A stretch of DNA of 64,000 nucleotides from Bacteroides graminisolvens DSM 19988 = JCM 15093 (GTDB taxonomy: Bacteria; Bacteroidota; Bacteroidia; Bacteroidales; Bacteroidaceae), in the NCBI RefSeq assembly GCF_000428125.1, contig NZ_KE386628.1:36194-100193 (forward strand), read 5' to 3'. A program made the position numbers and the translations under genes. The notes under the pieces are model-generated. The model was not told the DNA's origin and ran no database searches. It saw only the letters and a list, made by a program, of their open reading frames with translations. Below, in pieces: positions 43,893 to 52,675 of the stretch; within the stretch, counting starts at the first letter, position 1; each line of letters starts with the position of its first letter.

Positions 43893-44361
43893 TGCCATCT
43901 GGGTCTATAAACAATATTGGGTTATTAGCACAGTAAGCGTAAGGTGAGATAGAGTAATACTTCTCCGCCATGGGATCCTCAGTACTAAACCGTCTCAATG
44001 CAGGGTCCATGTACCTAGCCGAATAATCATAAAGATTGAGTCTTCTATTATAGTAAAGAGTTCGACTAAAAAGAGGAAAAGCAACGGACTTGATTCAAGA
44101 ACGGATATTATAGGCATACGAACAGGTTAGAACGGATTGCTTATTCTTTTTGTTCGTTTTAAGACGACCTAGTTCGTCGTAGGTATTTTCTGCCAGTGTC
44201 ACTTTACTACCCGTATTAAGTTTATGTTTTACCGTTGTCAGTCTTCACGCGTGATTGTTTTTTTTGATGCCGCCCGACCAAGTGGTTCTGTGATTTGGTT
44301 TGAATCACACGCCCGCGATTATCGTAGTAGATTACACTGCAAAGATAAGAGGGAATGGAAT
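43893..44361 (-). pseudogene. RHS core fragment with internal deletion
   Basis: On the minus strand: NSTPSYLCS..YDHAGRLTTVKHKLNTG, LGRLKTNKKNKQS, then directly RRLNLYDYSARYMDPALRRF and MAEKYYSISPYAYCANNPIL to DPDG. The part from the KNNANLATEYLYDKNG region to KELDTE is missing. Confidence 0.8.
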
Positions 44362-44394
44362 GGGCATTCGTGAGGCATAGAAGGGTAATGCCCG

Positions 44395-44470
44395 ATAAGG
44401 AAAATCATCATAAAAGAACCGTTATTACCGGATTGAAATAGCTAGTTTCACAGACGAATTCATACGGAAC
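44395..44470 (-). repeat. Conserved non-RHS block (minus-strand copy)
   Basis: The complement matches 60,150-60,230 (CTAGCTATTTCAATCCGG, then AACGGTTCTT and TATGATGATTTTCCTTATCG). As in the plus-strand copies it lies between the hairpin and the start of an RHS fragment. Confidence 0.75.
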
Positions 44471-44484
44471 GATGTGCATATGAC

Positions 44485-44515
44485 ATCAACGCCCGGCGAT
44501 TTACCGGACGTTGAT
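44485..44515 (-). terminator. Array hairpin
   Basis: ATCAACGCCCGG (44,485-44,496) and CCGGACGTTGAT (44,504-44,515) pair with one mismatch. In the minus-strand sense it comes after the immunity-gene tail at 44,598-44,533, as in the other copies. Confidence 0.65.
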
Positions 44516-44532
44516 TGTACCAGATTTGAAAT

Positions 44533-44598
44533 ACATCAATCCATTTTTTCATTGCAATTTCAATATCATGATAAAATAGAGATGTTATTTCTCGCAGG
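44533..44598 (-). pseudogene. Tail-end copy of the 31686-32264 gene
   Basis: On the minus strand it reads EITSLFYHDIEIAMKKW, matching EIASLFYHEIEIVMKKM at the end of the 192-aa secreted protein. One A is missing from the A run, so the original stop is out of frame. Nothing upstream of this tail is preserved. Confidence 0.75.
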
Positions 44599-44599
44599 G

Positions 44600-45040
44600 T
44601 TTTGAACAATACGTTTTTAGTTTATGGTTGATGGTTCATTTCGCTGTGCAACCTTTTCAATTAAAAGAAAAAAATATCAAACAAAGATCGATTTTCAAAA
44701 AAACATGATAAATAATTTGAAATTTAGCTTTCAAGTTTCACTAACTGTTTTTGGGGGATTGCAAGGTGTCTTATTGTGTGTCATATTTACTTTTTGCCTA
44801 GCCGATCTTAGGGATATAATTCTCCCTGTAGTCGCATAAAAAAAATGAGAATAAAAAGATTTCTCTGAAGAATTACGGAGTTTCTCATTTTTCAAAAGCA
44901 AAATATCTTAGAGAAGACTGCAAGGAATGTAATGAACAAGCAGGAGGGTGTGTCAAAACTAAGCGTTTAATTCACCCTCTTCTGTTTAGAAGTTATTTTT
45001 GCTGAGAACAGTAATATATCTAAATATTACAATACTAATT
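44600..45040. other. Unassigned stretch with possible IS end
   Basis: A 71-codon plus-strand frame (44,624-44,839) ends in a hydrophobic stretch (SLTVFGGLQGVLLCVIF) but has no relatives in the window and no supporting context. At 44,944-44,986 GAGGGTGTGTCAAAACT with CACCCTC forms an inverted repeat that resembles the ends of IS1182/IS4-like elements, and a cysteine-bearing frame (YLREDCKECNEQAGGC) stops near it. It may be the remnant of an IS end; no gene is claimed. Confidence 0.3.
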
Positions 45041-45047
45041 TTTTAGA

Positions 45048-45485
45048 TCAATTTGCTTCTACCTTATAAAACTTCTGTTTGTCAATTATTAAATAATTAT
45101 CCCCAATCTTGATATTCGCAATAGCTTTTATTGATGGGTTTAATTTCACAATAGATATTTTGCTACCTTCAATCGACCAAGAATCGTTTAGAGTGCTTGT
45201 TTCACTACGACACAATTGACCTCCAACAGCTTTCTTGATATATGTTACTGAAAAAAATATTTTTCCATTCTTTATTGCATATTCACCGCCAAAAGCTGTT
45301 ATAGGATTTAAACCATCGTATCCGTTTATTGTATATTCGAAGGTTTTATCTGTAAAGTGATACCCACCAAGATACGCGTCGGACACATTTTGTGTTTTTT
45401 CCTGCCAAAAGCCATTTGAAATTTGAGAAAAACTAAATTGTGTTGCTATGAAAAATACAACCGCAGAAATAAATACTCTTTTCAT
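45048..45485 (-). CDS. Secreted candidate immunity protein
   Basis: 145 aa with signal peptide (RVFISAVVFFIATQFSFS). The mature protein is beta-rich (YLGGYHFTDKTFEYTINGYDG; GEYAIKNGKIFFSVTYIKK; IKIGDNYLIIDKQKFYKV). It starts 14 bases after the peptidoglycan-hydrolase-like toxin remnant on the same strand. A periplasmic location fits protection against a wall-degrading toxin. No family recognised. Confidence 0.78.
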   Translation of the reverse strand: MKRVFISAVVFFIATQFSFSQISNGFWQEKTQNVSDAYLGGYHFTDKTFEYTINGYDGLNPITAFGGEYAIKNGKIFFSVTYIKKAVGGQLCRSETSTLNDSWSIEGSKISIVKLNPSIKAIANIKIGDNYLIIDKQKFYKVEAN

Positions 45486-45499
45486 ATCGTCTATTTTTT

Positions 45500-46135
45500 T
45501 TATTCTACTACCGTTGCGCTTGGAAGCACATTAGGTAATAAAATGAAATACTCTTTAGGTTTGTTCTTGTTGATGGCTCTATTTAAAGAAACAAAACCTG
45601 TATGTTGAGCAGTTCCAATATTGGCAATTTTACCGTCATCCAAATTAGCCCCAACACTAAATGTTGCAATATGACCACTCTTATTGGAATCAGGATTCAT
45701 ATAGGTTACCAAGGAGAGTCCTCAGTTTTGTGCCTTTTTGCTGCTTCTGATTCGTTAACCTTCAAATAATTTTCATTTTTACCACTCGAGAGTGTTTTTG
45801 CCATATCATTTATCCTCCCATTAACCACAATTGAGGTCTTGTTTTCCAATGCTGAGTCTACTGTTTTCATAACATTTCGTGTTGTTTGAGTACAGCGAGT
45901 TTCATTGTTCCCTTCTGCATTTTGCTGTAATACAGGATTTTCCATGTTTAATTGTTATTGTTCCTGAATTGCATTTGTCAAATTCACCACTTTGGGATCA
46001 CTTGAATTTTCATTACGTCCTTTGAATTCGTAATGTGGATCAGTACCTTTTCCGATCTGCTGAAAAACTGCAGATGAACCATCATAAACATGCTTAACTA
46101 AATCTCCATTTCTATCTTCAAAGTCAGTTAACACA
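45500..46135 (-). pseudogene. Cys/His peptidase (amidase)-like toxin tail, frameshifted
   Basis: Across frames the minus strand reads TDFEDRNGDLVKHVYDGSSA, GKGTDPHYEFKGRNENSSDP, NETRCTQTTRNVMKTVDSAL, GRINDMAKTLSSGKNENYLK, then MNPDSNKSGHIATFSVGANL and IGTAQHTGFVSLNRAINKNK to the end. A Cys at the start of a helix (RCTQTTRNV) and a His before a strand (SGHIATFSVG) are in the order of NlpC/P60, CHAP and Tae-type peptidoglycan amidases. A stop at 45,960 and a frame change near 45,710 inactivate it. Confidence 0.55.
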
Positions 46136-46745
46136 TTCCTGTTGGATCAATAAATATCACAGGATTCCCAGCTCAATAAACATAAGGTGAAACATTCTGA
46201 TATTTCTCCATCATAATTACCCAAATGATCTGTCAGGTAAAAATAGTATGTGCCGTTTTTAATATTCCTCCGTCGGCCACATACGTATATGTATTCGTGG
46301 CAGAAGAAATCTTGAGCGTCTGCGGCAAATTTAATACATTATATGATATTTCGGTTATACTTTTATTATAATCTTTTATCAGGTTGCCATTTTTATCGTA
46401 AAGATATTCTGTTGCAAGATTGGCATTGTTCTTAAAATCCATCTATTGAGAGAGAGTCACCCCGGAACCTGTTTCTTCTGTCTTCACCAGTTTATTGCTG
46501 GCATAAGTATCATTATAGTAAAGAGTTCGACTAAAAAAGAGGGGAAGTAACGGACTTGATTCAAGAACGGATATTATAGGCATACGAACAGCTTACAACG
46601 GATTGCTTATTCTTTTTGTTCGTTTTAAGACGACCTAGTTCGTCGTAGGTATTATCGTAAAGATACAGATAAGCATAGTTTCTAAGGACAGAAGAGGATA
46701 AATTGCTCCATGAAGTGCCACTTTTCATTCCATCGGATGCCAAAA
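46136..46745 (-). pseudogene. RHS core fragment
   Basis: On the minus strand: WSNLSSSVLRNYAYLYLYDN, TYDELGRLKTNKKNKQS, then KNNANLATEYLYDKNG and YNKSITEISYNVLNLPQTLK to HTIFT and a stop (derived deletion). DHLGNY is then joined by deletion to EKYQNVSPYVY and NPVIFIDPTGM. Its 5' end abuts the plus-strand fragment at 46,746 head to head. Confidence 0.8.
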
Positions 46746-47279
46746 ATCTCATATAATGTATTAAATTTGCCCCAGAGTATTGCAATTAGTAACAGGCTGG
46801 GACAGGCAACGAATACGTACGCGTATGCTACCGATGGTAGTAAACTGCGGACGTTGCAACAATGAAGCAGCAGGAATAGTAAGCAGACGGACTATGTTGG
46901 CATGTGATCTATGAAAGTGCAAATGGAACTGGAGCACCTCTCAAAAGAATCCTAGTTGATGATGGTTATATAGGAGGTGATGCTTATTACTTCTATCTGA
47001 CTGATCATTTGGGCAAAAACCATGTGATTACAAGTGCCAGTGGTAGTATTGTTCTGAGTAATCATTATTATCCGTTCGGTATGCCGTTTGCTGAGGGTAT
47101 TACTGCAAGTCAACAACCTTACAAGTACAATGATTCTACAAAAGATTTTTCAATAACTTTTAATCTAGATAGATTCGATAAGATTACGGGTATACAGCAC
47201 AAGAAATCGAACGAACTTATAAAACAGTTTATAAAGATAAACCTAAATGGTTGAAAATAGCATTAGATTATTTGTCTGA
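46746..47279 (+). pseudogene. RHS core fragment (ancestral allele) plus toxin-tail remnant
   Basis: ISYNVLNLPQSIAISNRLGQ to AYATDGSKLRTLQQ, then in other frames QTDYVG, VIYESANGTGAPLKRILVDD and GYIGGDAYYFYLTDHLGKNH to QQPYKYN. This copy keeps the segment deleted from most others. A non-RHS tail then ends in frame EIERTYKTVYKDKPKWLKIA to LDYLSE and a stop at 47,279. Confidence 0.75.
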
Positions 47280-47304
47280 ATAACATTCTTAAATTGTATT
47301 GATT

Positions 47305-47961
47305 ATGAAATATTTTGTATTAGACTACAATAAGGCAGCTGTAGGATAAAGTGGAGAAGCTTGTAAAAGTAATTATGATCTTAGCTTTTCTTGTAATAAA
47401 TGTGGAACAGGCTCTGTTTTGCAAGGGCAATTAAGGACAGCAAGATTGCCCAAAGTCAGCAAAGATTTTTTTGCTACTTTAGATGATGATTACATCATAT
47501 CTGAACGTTTGTATAATTGTTTAAAAGAGGAAAAAGTTAAATTGGGAGAATTAAATCGAATTCTCAATTATAGAAATATAGAACTTCCTTTTTATCATCT
47601 ATATTCGACTTTGACATTACCACCTGCGACAAAAAAAGAGGGTCTCACAGTTGAGGGACAATGTTCTGAATGCAAACGTAATGGTTATTTTAATACTGCC
47701 ATATTTGCTCCTTCTGGGAGTAATGTACCTACAAAAATACTTCCTTACGATTTACATTATCAACCTTTTGATATGGATATTTTTAGCCTGGCTGATTTTG
47801 CCTTTACTTGGGAATGTATGGGCTTATCCAATCTGAAAGCGCATGGGAATTTTGTGGTGAGGTATGCAAGGCCATTATTGGTTGTTAGTGAAAAATTTAA
47901 GTCAATACTTGAAAAATTGAAAATTAAAGGATTAGAATTTGAACAAATAATTATTGATTAA
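47305..47961 (+). pseudogene. Double-CxxC-type immunity gene with in-frame stop
   Basis: ATG at 47,305 gives MKYFVLDYNKAAVG, then TAA at 47,347-47,349. The same frame continues NYDLSFSCNKCGTGSVLQGQ to the natural stop at 47,961 (218 sense codons plus one nonsense). It has two CxxC motifs (CNKC and CSEC) about 80 residues apart, as in the double-CXXCG proteins used as immunity factors in Myxococcus Sit-type systems. Restart at the TTG at 47,419 would lose the first CxxC. Follows a toxin tail by 25 bases. Confidence 0.6.
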
Positions 47962-48104
47962 GTTGCTGTAGTTGTTTTAATTTTAGTAACTATTACTGTC
48001 TCGTTAAGGTGAATAAATCGTTCTTTGAAATGATTGAAATACAGTCTGTTATATACTATCTTCTGTTCGCAACGATTTGAAATCCTAACTTTGAGGTCGA
48101 TAAA

Positions 48105-48955
48105 AATGATCTCAAATCAACCAAGATAAATACGTTTTCGCTTAGTTAGTAGAATTCTTGAAAAATGATAAATTCAGAAGACTCGTAGACAGGTACGCTA
48201 CATTTCCTTGGGCGAAGTTCCGTAAGAGAAAAGCTGGGGTTAAAGCTCATGTCCTTTATGACATAGAAGCACAGGTCCCTGTTTTTTATACAGTAACTAC
48301 AGTATCCCAAACATGATTCAACTGCAATGTCTACAATTAATTATGAGCCAAATGCCTATTATATATTCGACAGAGCATATGACTCGTTTAAGGAACTTTA
48401 TCGGATTCATCTTACAGGTTCTTTCTTTGTAGTCAGAGTGAACAAATCTAAAGTGCAAGTTCTGTAAATGGAAGCGTAAAATGCCCAAGAATATCCTTTC
48501 GGATGTGGAAGTGAAACTGATTGGGTACATCTCTGAAAAGAAGTATCCTGAATCATTCAGGGTCATTTGCTTCTATGATGAAGAGAATGATCGTGAATTT
48601 ACTTTCTTGACAAATGCCAAACACATATCTGCACTTGATATTGCCAATCTTTATAAAAAAAGATGGCTCGTGGAACTGTTCTTTAAATGGTTAAAACAGT
48701 ACCTCAAGATAAAAAGGTTCTGGGGGTACCACAGAGAATGCAGTGCGAATACAGATCAGTATAGCTATCATCACCTATTGCTTGGTAGCTATCGTCCAAC
48801 ATGATATGCAGCTGAACCGTTCAACATATGAGGTCTTACAAATTCTGAGCATCTCACTGACGGATAAAACACCTTTACAAGATCTGTTCAATAAGACTAA
48901 TTTCTATGAAGTCAAAGAGCAACTTAATCCCTTTTTTTCGGGATGGTTTAATTAA
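48105..48955 (+). pseudogene. IS4-family transposase remnant
   Basis: Broken frames contain FRRLVDRYATFPWAKFRKRKA, VNYEPNAYYIFDRAYDSFKE and RIHLTGSFFVVRVNK, then an open C-terminal part MPKNILSDVEVKLIGYISEK, ISALDIANLYKKRWLVELFF and KWLKQYLKIKRFWG. YKKRWLVELFFKWLK is the Y-x2-R-x3-E-x6-K signature of IS4 transposases. The N-terminus is missing and there are several stops. Confidence 0.85.
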
Positions 48956-49016
48956 TTATTAATTCGTCCCGATTTTAACGGGATACTAATGTTTAGTAAT
49001 ATTAAAAAAACCTTGC

Positions 49017-49280
49017 ACCAAGACCCGTCTTTCTCACGCCAGTGCTGTGCAAAAACTTCGCCATTACGCCTCGTTCATCGGTACCAGCAACCATAAAGAC
49101 CTGCTCACCGACATATCAGGCAGTCGTCGTTTCGCCTGCATCGAAGTAACCGCATCGATCAACATGAGTCACCCCATCCATTACGAACGACTCTATTCCC
49201 AAGCCATAATCTCCCTTTATAGCGGCGAACGCTACTGGTTCGACAGCAATAATGGTGGGGCGTTGTATTATGTTTTTTAA
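49017..49280 (+). pseudogene. VirE/DUF3874-type primase-helicase fragment
   Basis: The frame reads SHASAVQKLRHYASFIGTSN, HKDLLTDISGSRRFACIEVT and GERYWFDSNNGGALYYVF to a stop. This corresponds to the conserved C-terminal part of virulence-associated E proteins (FIGTSN..LLTD.SGSRRF..IEV), found in Bacteroides conjugative elements and prophages. The P-loop part is missing. Base composition is visibly GC-richer than the flanks. Confidence 0.75.
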
Positions 49281-49436
49281 GAAAAAAGAAGCAAATTAAA
49301 AATTGAGTATAAAAACAGCAAGATTGATTAGCTGGTTTGATAGAAAAACTGATGAACTTGTTGCCGAATAAAATATAGATAATGTCACTAGTATCTCATT
49401 AAAATTGGGACGTTATTAAAAATCAAATAAATTTGG

Positions 49437-49650
49437 ACCATTAAGGTCGCATCTCTCTTTGTTATTTTGAAAATTAGTTTTATTAAATAGATCTTTCAAA
49501 TGGTTCTTATCCGTTAGTGTTATACTTAAAATTTGAAGAATTTCGTATGTATTTTTGTTGATTTTCATATTATATTGAATGATTGCAACCAGACAATATG
49601 TCATATAGCAACATCGATTTGGATTCTAACCGCATTCTCAGTAGTTCCCC
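49437..49650 (-). pseudogene. Second IS4-family transposase fragment
   Basis: On the minus strand TTENAVRIQIDVAI, a frame change, then TYCLVAIIQYNMKINKNTYE and LQILSITLTDKNHLKDLFNK match the C-terminus of the element at 48,105-48,955 (TYCLVAIVQHDMQLNRSTYE). Opposite orientation, so an independent or inverted insertion. Confidence 0.8.
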
Positions 49651-49651
49651 A

Positions 49652-49776
49652 GAACTTCTTGACTTTAAGATGATGCTTTTGTGCCTTTCGCAAGGTTGCT
49701 TAAATAACCCAGTAAAGAATAAAGACATGTAAAATATTATTATCCCTATAAATAAATATGATAGTTTAGTTTTCAT
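49652..49776 (-). pseudogene. N-terminal fragment of a small membrane or secreted protein cut by the IS4 remnant
   Basis: MKTKLSYLFIGIIIFYMSLF followed by KQPCERHKSIILKSRSS runs straight into the IS4 fragment. It looks like the start of another small envelope protein of the array, truncated by the insertion. Confidence 0.45.
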
Positions 49777-49861
49777 AGTCAATCTTTAATTTTATTTTTT
49801 GCTCTTGATAATTAAAATTATAATCGACTATCGCTACGCTTGATACATTGCCAGTTTCATC

Positions 49862-50404
49862 TCAATCATATAAAAAATTTTGAAAATTATCATTCTTCCA
49901 ATAATAACTAAATGATATACTTTCACTAGCCCAATCTACACTAATTCCATCATGTTTAATATTTATTTTACCTTTAGAAGTCTGCCAATATCCTTTCTTT
50001 TCTACTGAAATAAAAACATCTATCAAATTCTCATTTAAGTTGAATATATTTACTCTATGTATGGAGAAGGAGTGCATGTTATCTGACAAAAAAACTACAA
50101 GTAAAATTTCTTTGTAGTTTTTAGATAATAAAATTATTGCATAATCTTTTTTTGAGTCTCCATTAAAGTCAGAGAAAGCAAATCTAGGTGTTGATATGTG
50201 ATCATATGATTTCCATTCATCAATGAATTGATTTTCATTGGGGACAGAATACTCACTCAAAGAATCTTTTATAAAATTTTTAATTGAATTTGGCAAAAAA
50301 TCATCGTCTAATTTCTTTGCATTTACGGTGTTTGAGATCGATAGATCACAAAATGATAATGTCATCAAAGATAAAAAAGTCATTTTTTTTAATAGAGTGT
50401 TCAT
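49862..50404 (-). CDS. Secreted candidate immunity protein
   Basis: 180 aa. A hydrophobic N-terminus (MTFLSLMTLSFCDLSISNT) looks like a signal peptide. The mature domain has FAFSDFNGDSKKDYAIILLS, a FG-GAP/VCBS-like calcium-loop pattern often seen in secreted proteins. Its ATG overlaps the TGA of the upstream toxin tail (ATGA at 50,401-50,404 on the minus strand), a hallmark of toxin-immunity pairs. Confidence 0.78.
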   Translation of the reverse strand: MNTLLKKMTFLSLMTLSFCDLSISNTVNAKKLDDDFLPNSIKNFIKDSLSEYSVPNENQFIDEWKSYDHISTPRFAFSDFNGDSKKDYAIILLSKNYKEILLVVFLSDNMHSFSIHRVNIFNLNENLIDVFISVEKKGYWQTSKGKINIKHDGISVDWASESISFSYYWKNDNFQNFLYD

Positions 50405-50534
50405 TTTCGAAGCCTTTTAGATGTTAAATATCCATGATTTTTATATCTTTTAATAGGTTTTCCATTCACTGTTAGATTTCCACAAACTCCTTTCCGAGGC
50501 GAGATATAATTATTTGCAACTCCCCATTCCTTTA
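50405..50534 (-). pseudogene. Toxin-tail remnant
   Basis: On the minus strand WGVANNYISPRKGVCGNLTV then NGKPIKRYKNHGYLTSKRLR ends at the stop that overlaps the immunity start. It is fused directly to the RHS QSNHYY region, so most of the core 3' part and toxin domain are lost. Confidence 0.6.
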
Positions 50535-51330
50535 ATGATTACTCTGAACAATACTGCCACTGGCAATGGCTATCACACGATTATTACCCAAATGATCCGT
50601 CAGGTAAAAATAATATGTGCCGTTTCCAATTTCCTTCCGTCGGCTGCATACGTATATGTATTCGTGGCAGAAGAAATCTTCAACGCCTGCGACAAATTTA
50701 ATACATTATATGAAATTTCGATTATTCTTTTATTATAATCTTTTGTCAAGTTGCCATTTTTATCGTAAATGAATTCTTTTGTTTTGTTCTCTCCCGCAAC
50801 GCTCCAGCTCATGGCAGAGATGTTACCGTTATAACGAGGGGTGTTGCCCGATTATAGTAAAGAGTCTGACTAAAAAGAGGAGAAGCAACGGACTTCATTC
50901 AAAAACGGATGTTATAGGCATACGAGCTGGTCAGAGCGGATTACCCATTCTTTTGTTCGTTTTAAGACGTTCTAGTTCGCCGTAGGTATTTTCTGTCAGT
51001 GTCACTTCAATGCCCATATATGAGTTTTATGTTTCACCGTTGTCAGTCTTCCTGTGTGATCGTTTATTTTCGATGTCGCCCGATAAGTGGTTCTGTGATT
51101 TGGTTTGAATCACACGTCCGCGATTACCGTAGTACATTACACTGCAAAGATAAGAGGGGATGGAACTGCCTTCCAGCCTGGCTGTCAGACTGCCTGTCGG
51201 GAATCCAGAATCTAGTTGGCTTTGCAGCGATTACGGCTACCGTAAAGATACAGATAAGCATAGTTTCTAAGGACATAGAAGGAGGTATTGCTCCATGAAG
51301 TGCCGCTTTTCATTCCATCGAATGCCAAAA
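50535..51330 (-). pseudogene. RHS core fragment
   Basis: On the minus strand it carries NSTPSYLCSVMYYGNRGRVI, TVKHKTHIWALK..TENTYGELERLK, SWMKSVASPLFSQTLYYN, MSWSVAGENKTKEFIYDKNG and YNKRIIEISYNVLNLSQALK to HIIFT (derived deletion) and then SIVQSNH. Several small frame changes. Its 5' end meets the plus-strand fragment at 51,331 head to head. Confidence 0.82.
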
Positions 51331-51545
51331 ATATCATATTAATGTATTAAATTTGCCGCAGACGTTGAAGATTTCTTCTGCCACGAATACATATACGTAT
51401 GCAGCCGACGGAAGGAAATTGAAAACGGTGCTCGGTGGTAGTAAAACAACTGATTAAGTTTGTGTGATTACTCAGCTAGGTTGATGGATCCTGCATTGGG
51501 ATGGTTTAAGATGGTGGATTCATTGGCGGAGAAGTACTATTTATA
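51331..51545 (+). pseudogene. RHS core fragment (ancestral allele)
   Basis: NVLNLPQTLKISSATNTYTY and AADGRKLKTVLGGSKTTD are followed by a deletion and RLMDPALGWFKMVDSLAEKY. Unlike most copies it has the ancestral sequence after KLKT. Confidence 0.75.
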
Positions 51546-52072
51546 GATGACGTCGATCCTAATTCGCTTGCACCGACGATTAGTAGTAGTTCTTCTGCAT
51601 CTAATGAATCTCATTATAATATTGGACAAGTTATAGGACACGTGGCAGCAGGTCTTGTAGGGCAGCAACAACTATTGATGGTGGAAAAATATGGTAGCTG
51701 GAGCTGGTTCTGAAACGGTCGTTTTGGTACCTGCTGGTGCAGCGGTAGAGGCAGAATACGAAATTATGATTATGTCTAAAGTCGCAAAAATATTGGGAGC
51801 GTAGGAGAAATCAAAATAAAATCTGAAATAAAATAAACAGAAAAAAACTAAATCCTCCTACTAAACCTGGTAATGCTCCAACGTTCAAAAAAGATGGAAA
51901 ACCAGTAGAAATTCATCATGAAGGACAAAATCCTAAGGGACCATTTAAAGAAATGCATCCAAATCAACATAGAGGCAAAGGAAATGATGCTATAAATCAT
52001 TCAAACAAAAATAAACCAAATTAAATAGATAGAAAAGAGCTTAATAAAGCAAAAAAAGTATTGGAAAAATGA
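51546..52072 (+). pseudogene. HNH-type nuclease toxin tail, degraded
   Basis: An upstream linker in other frames (VIGHVAAGLVGQQQ; VLVPAGAAVEAEYEIM) precedes the domain NPPTKPGNAPTFKKDGKPVE, IHHEGQNPKGPFKEMHPNQH, RGKGNDAINHSNKNKP, an in-frame TAA at 52,022-52,024, then IDRKELNKAKKVLEK and TGA. IHHEGQN..HPNQHRGKG..NH is the spacing of HNH/endonuclease VII-like toxin domains. The TGA overlaps the ATG of the SUKH gene (ATGA), a typical pair. Confidence 0.68.
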
Positions 52073-52608
52073 ATATGGAAACAAATAATTACAAGCTTGT
52101 GATCGAAAATATTATCATGGAATTGAAAAAAATCTCTGATAATATTGTAACATTAAATCCACCTATTAACCCAATATTAATTGTTGGATTTGAAAAAAAA
52201 TATCAGTTGGAATTACCTAATGATTATAAGTACCTATTGAGTCAATCTAACGGTATTAATTTAATGGGTGATGAAGTATTAGGTATCACTTTTTCAAATT
52301 ATGGATATGACCTAACGAGTACTTATGAATTTGAACATTTTAATGTTCAAATTCCTCAATTTGACTACTTAATACCTTTTTCGCCAGATGGAGGAGGTAA
52401 TTTTTATTGTTTTGATACAAGTAAAAGAACAAATAACGGAAACTCATGTGAAATTGTTTTTTGGTGTTCTAATTATGAGTATTCGGAAACTGATGAGCCG
52501 GAAATTACACACGATAATTTATCTGATTTTATTAGCGAATGTATTATCGGTTGGACGTTGGAAAATTATAATTATGACGGAAGCAGAAAAGTTCTTGGTA
52601 ATGGGTAA
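52069..52608 (+). CDS. SUKH (SMI1/KNR4)-family immunity protein
   Basis: 179 aa, cytoplasmic. The SUKH-1 pattern is clear: GFEKKYQLELPNDYKYLLSQ then SNGIN near residues 45-70, PFSPDGGGNFYCFDTS near 104-118, and a C-terminal DNLSDFIS. SUKH proteins are the commonest immunity partners of nuclease tips. Here it directly follows, with ATGA overlap, an HNH-type nuclease tail that is broken. The immunity gene itself is intact. Confidence 0.9.
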   Translation: MNMETNNYKLVIENIIMELKKISDNIVTLNPPINPILIVGFEKKYQLELPNDYKYLLSQSNGINLMGDEVLGITFSNYGYDLTSTYEFEHFNVQIPQFDYLIPFSPDGGGNFYCFDTSKRTNNGNSCEIVFWCSNYEYSETDEPEITHDNLSDFISECIIGWTLENYNYDGSRKVLGNG

Positions 52609-52675
52609 TGCTTCAAATTTGGTGATACCAAATTAAAAGTTTGATTGTCAAAAATAATTACAAATATTAGGCGTA

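Noticed and set aside
44624..44839. 71-codon frame as a bacteriocin-like peptide gene
   Set aside because: Single short frame in mobile debris without a leader motif, processing genes or relatives; kept only as an unassigned stretch.
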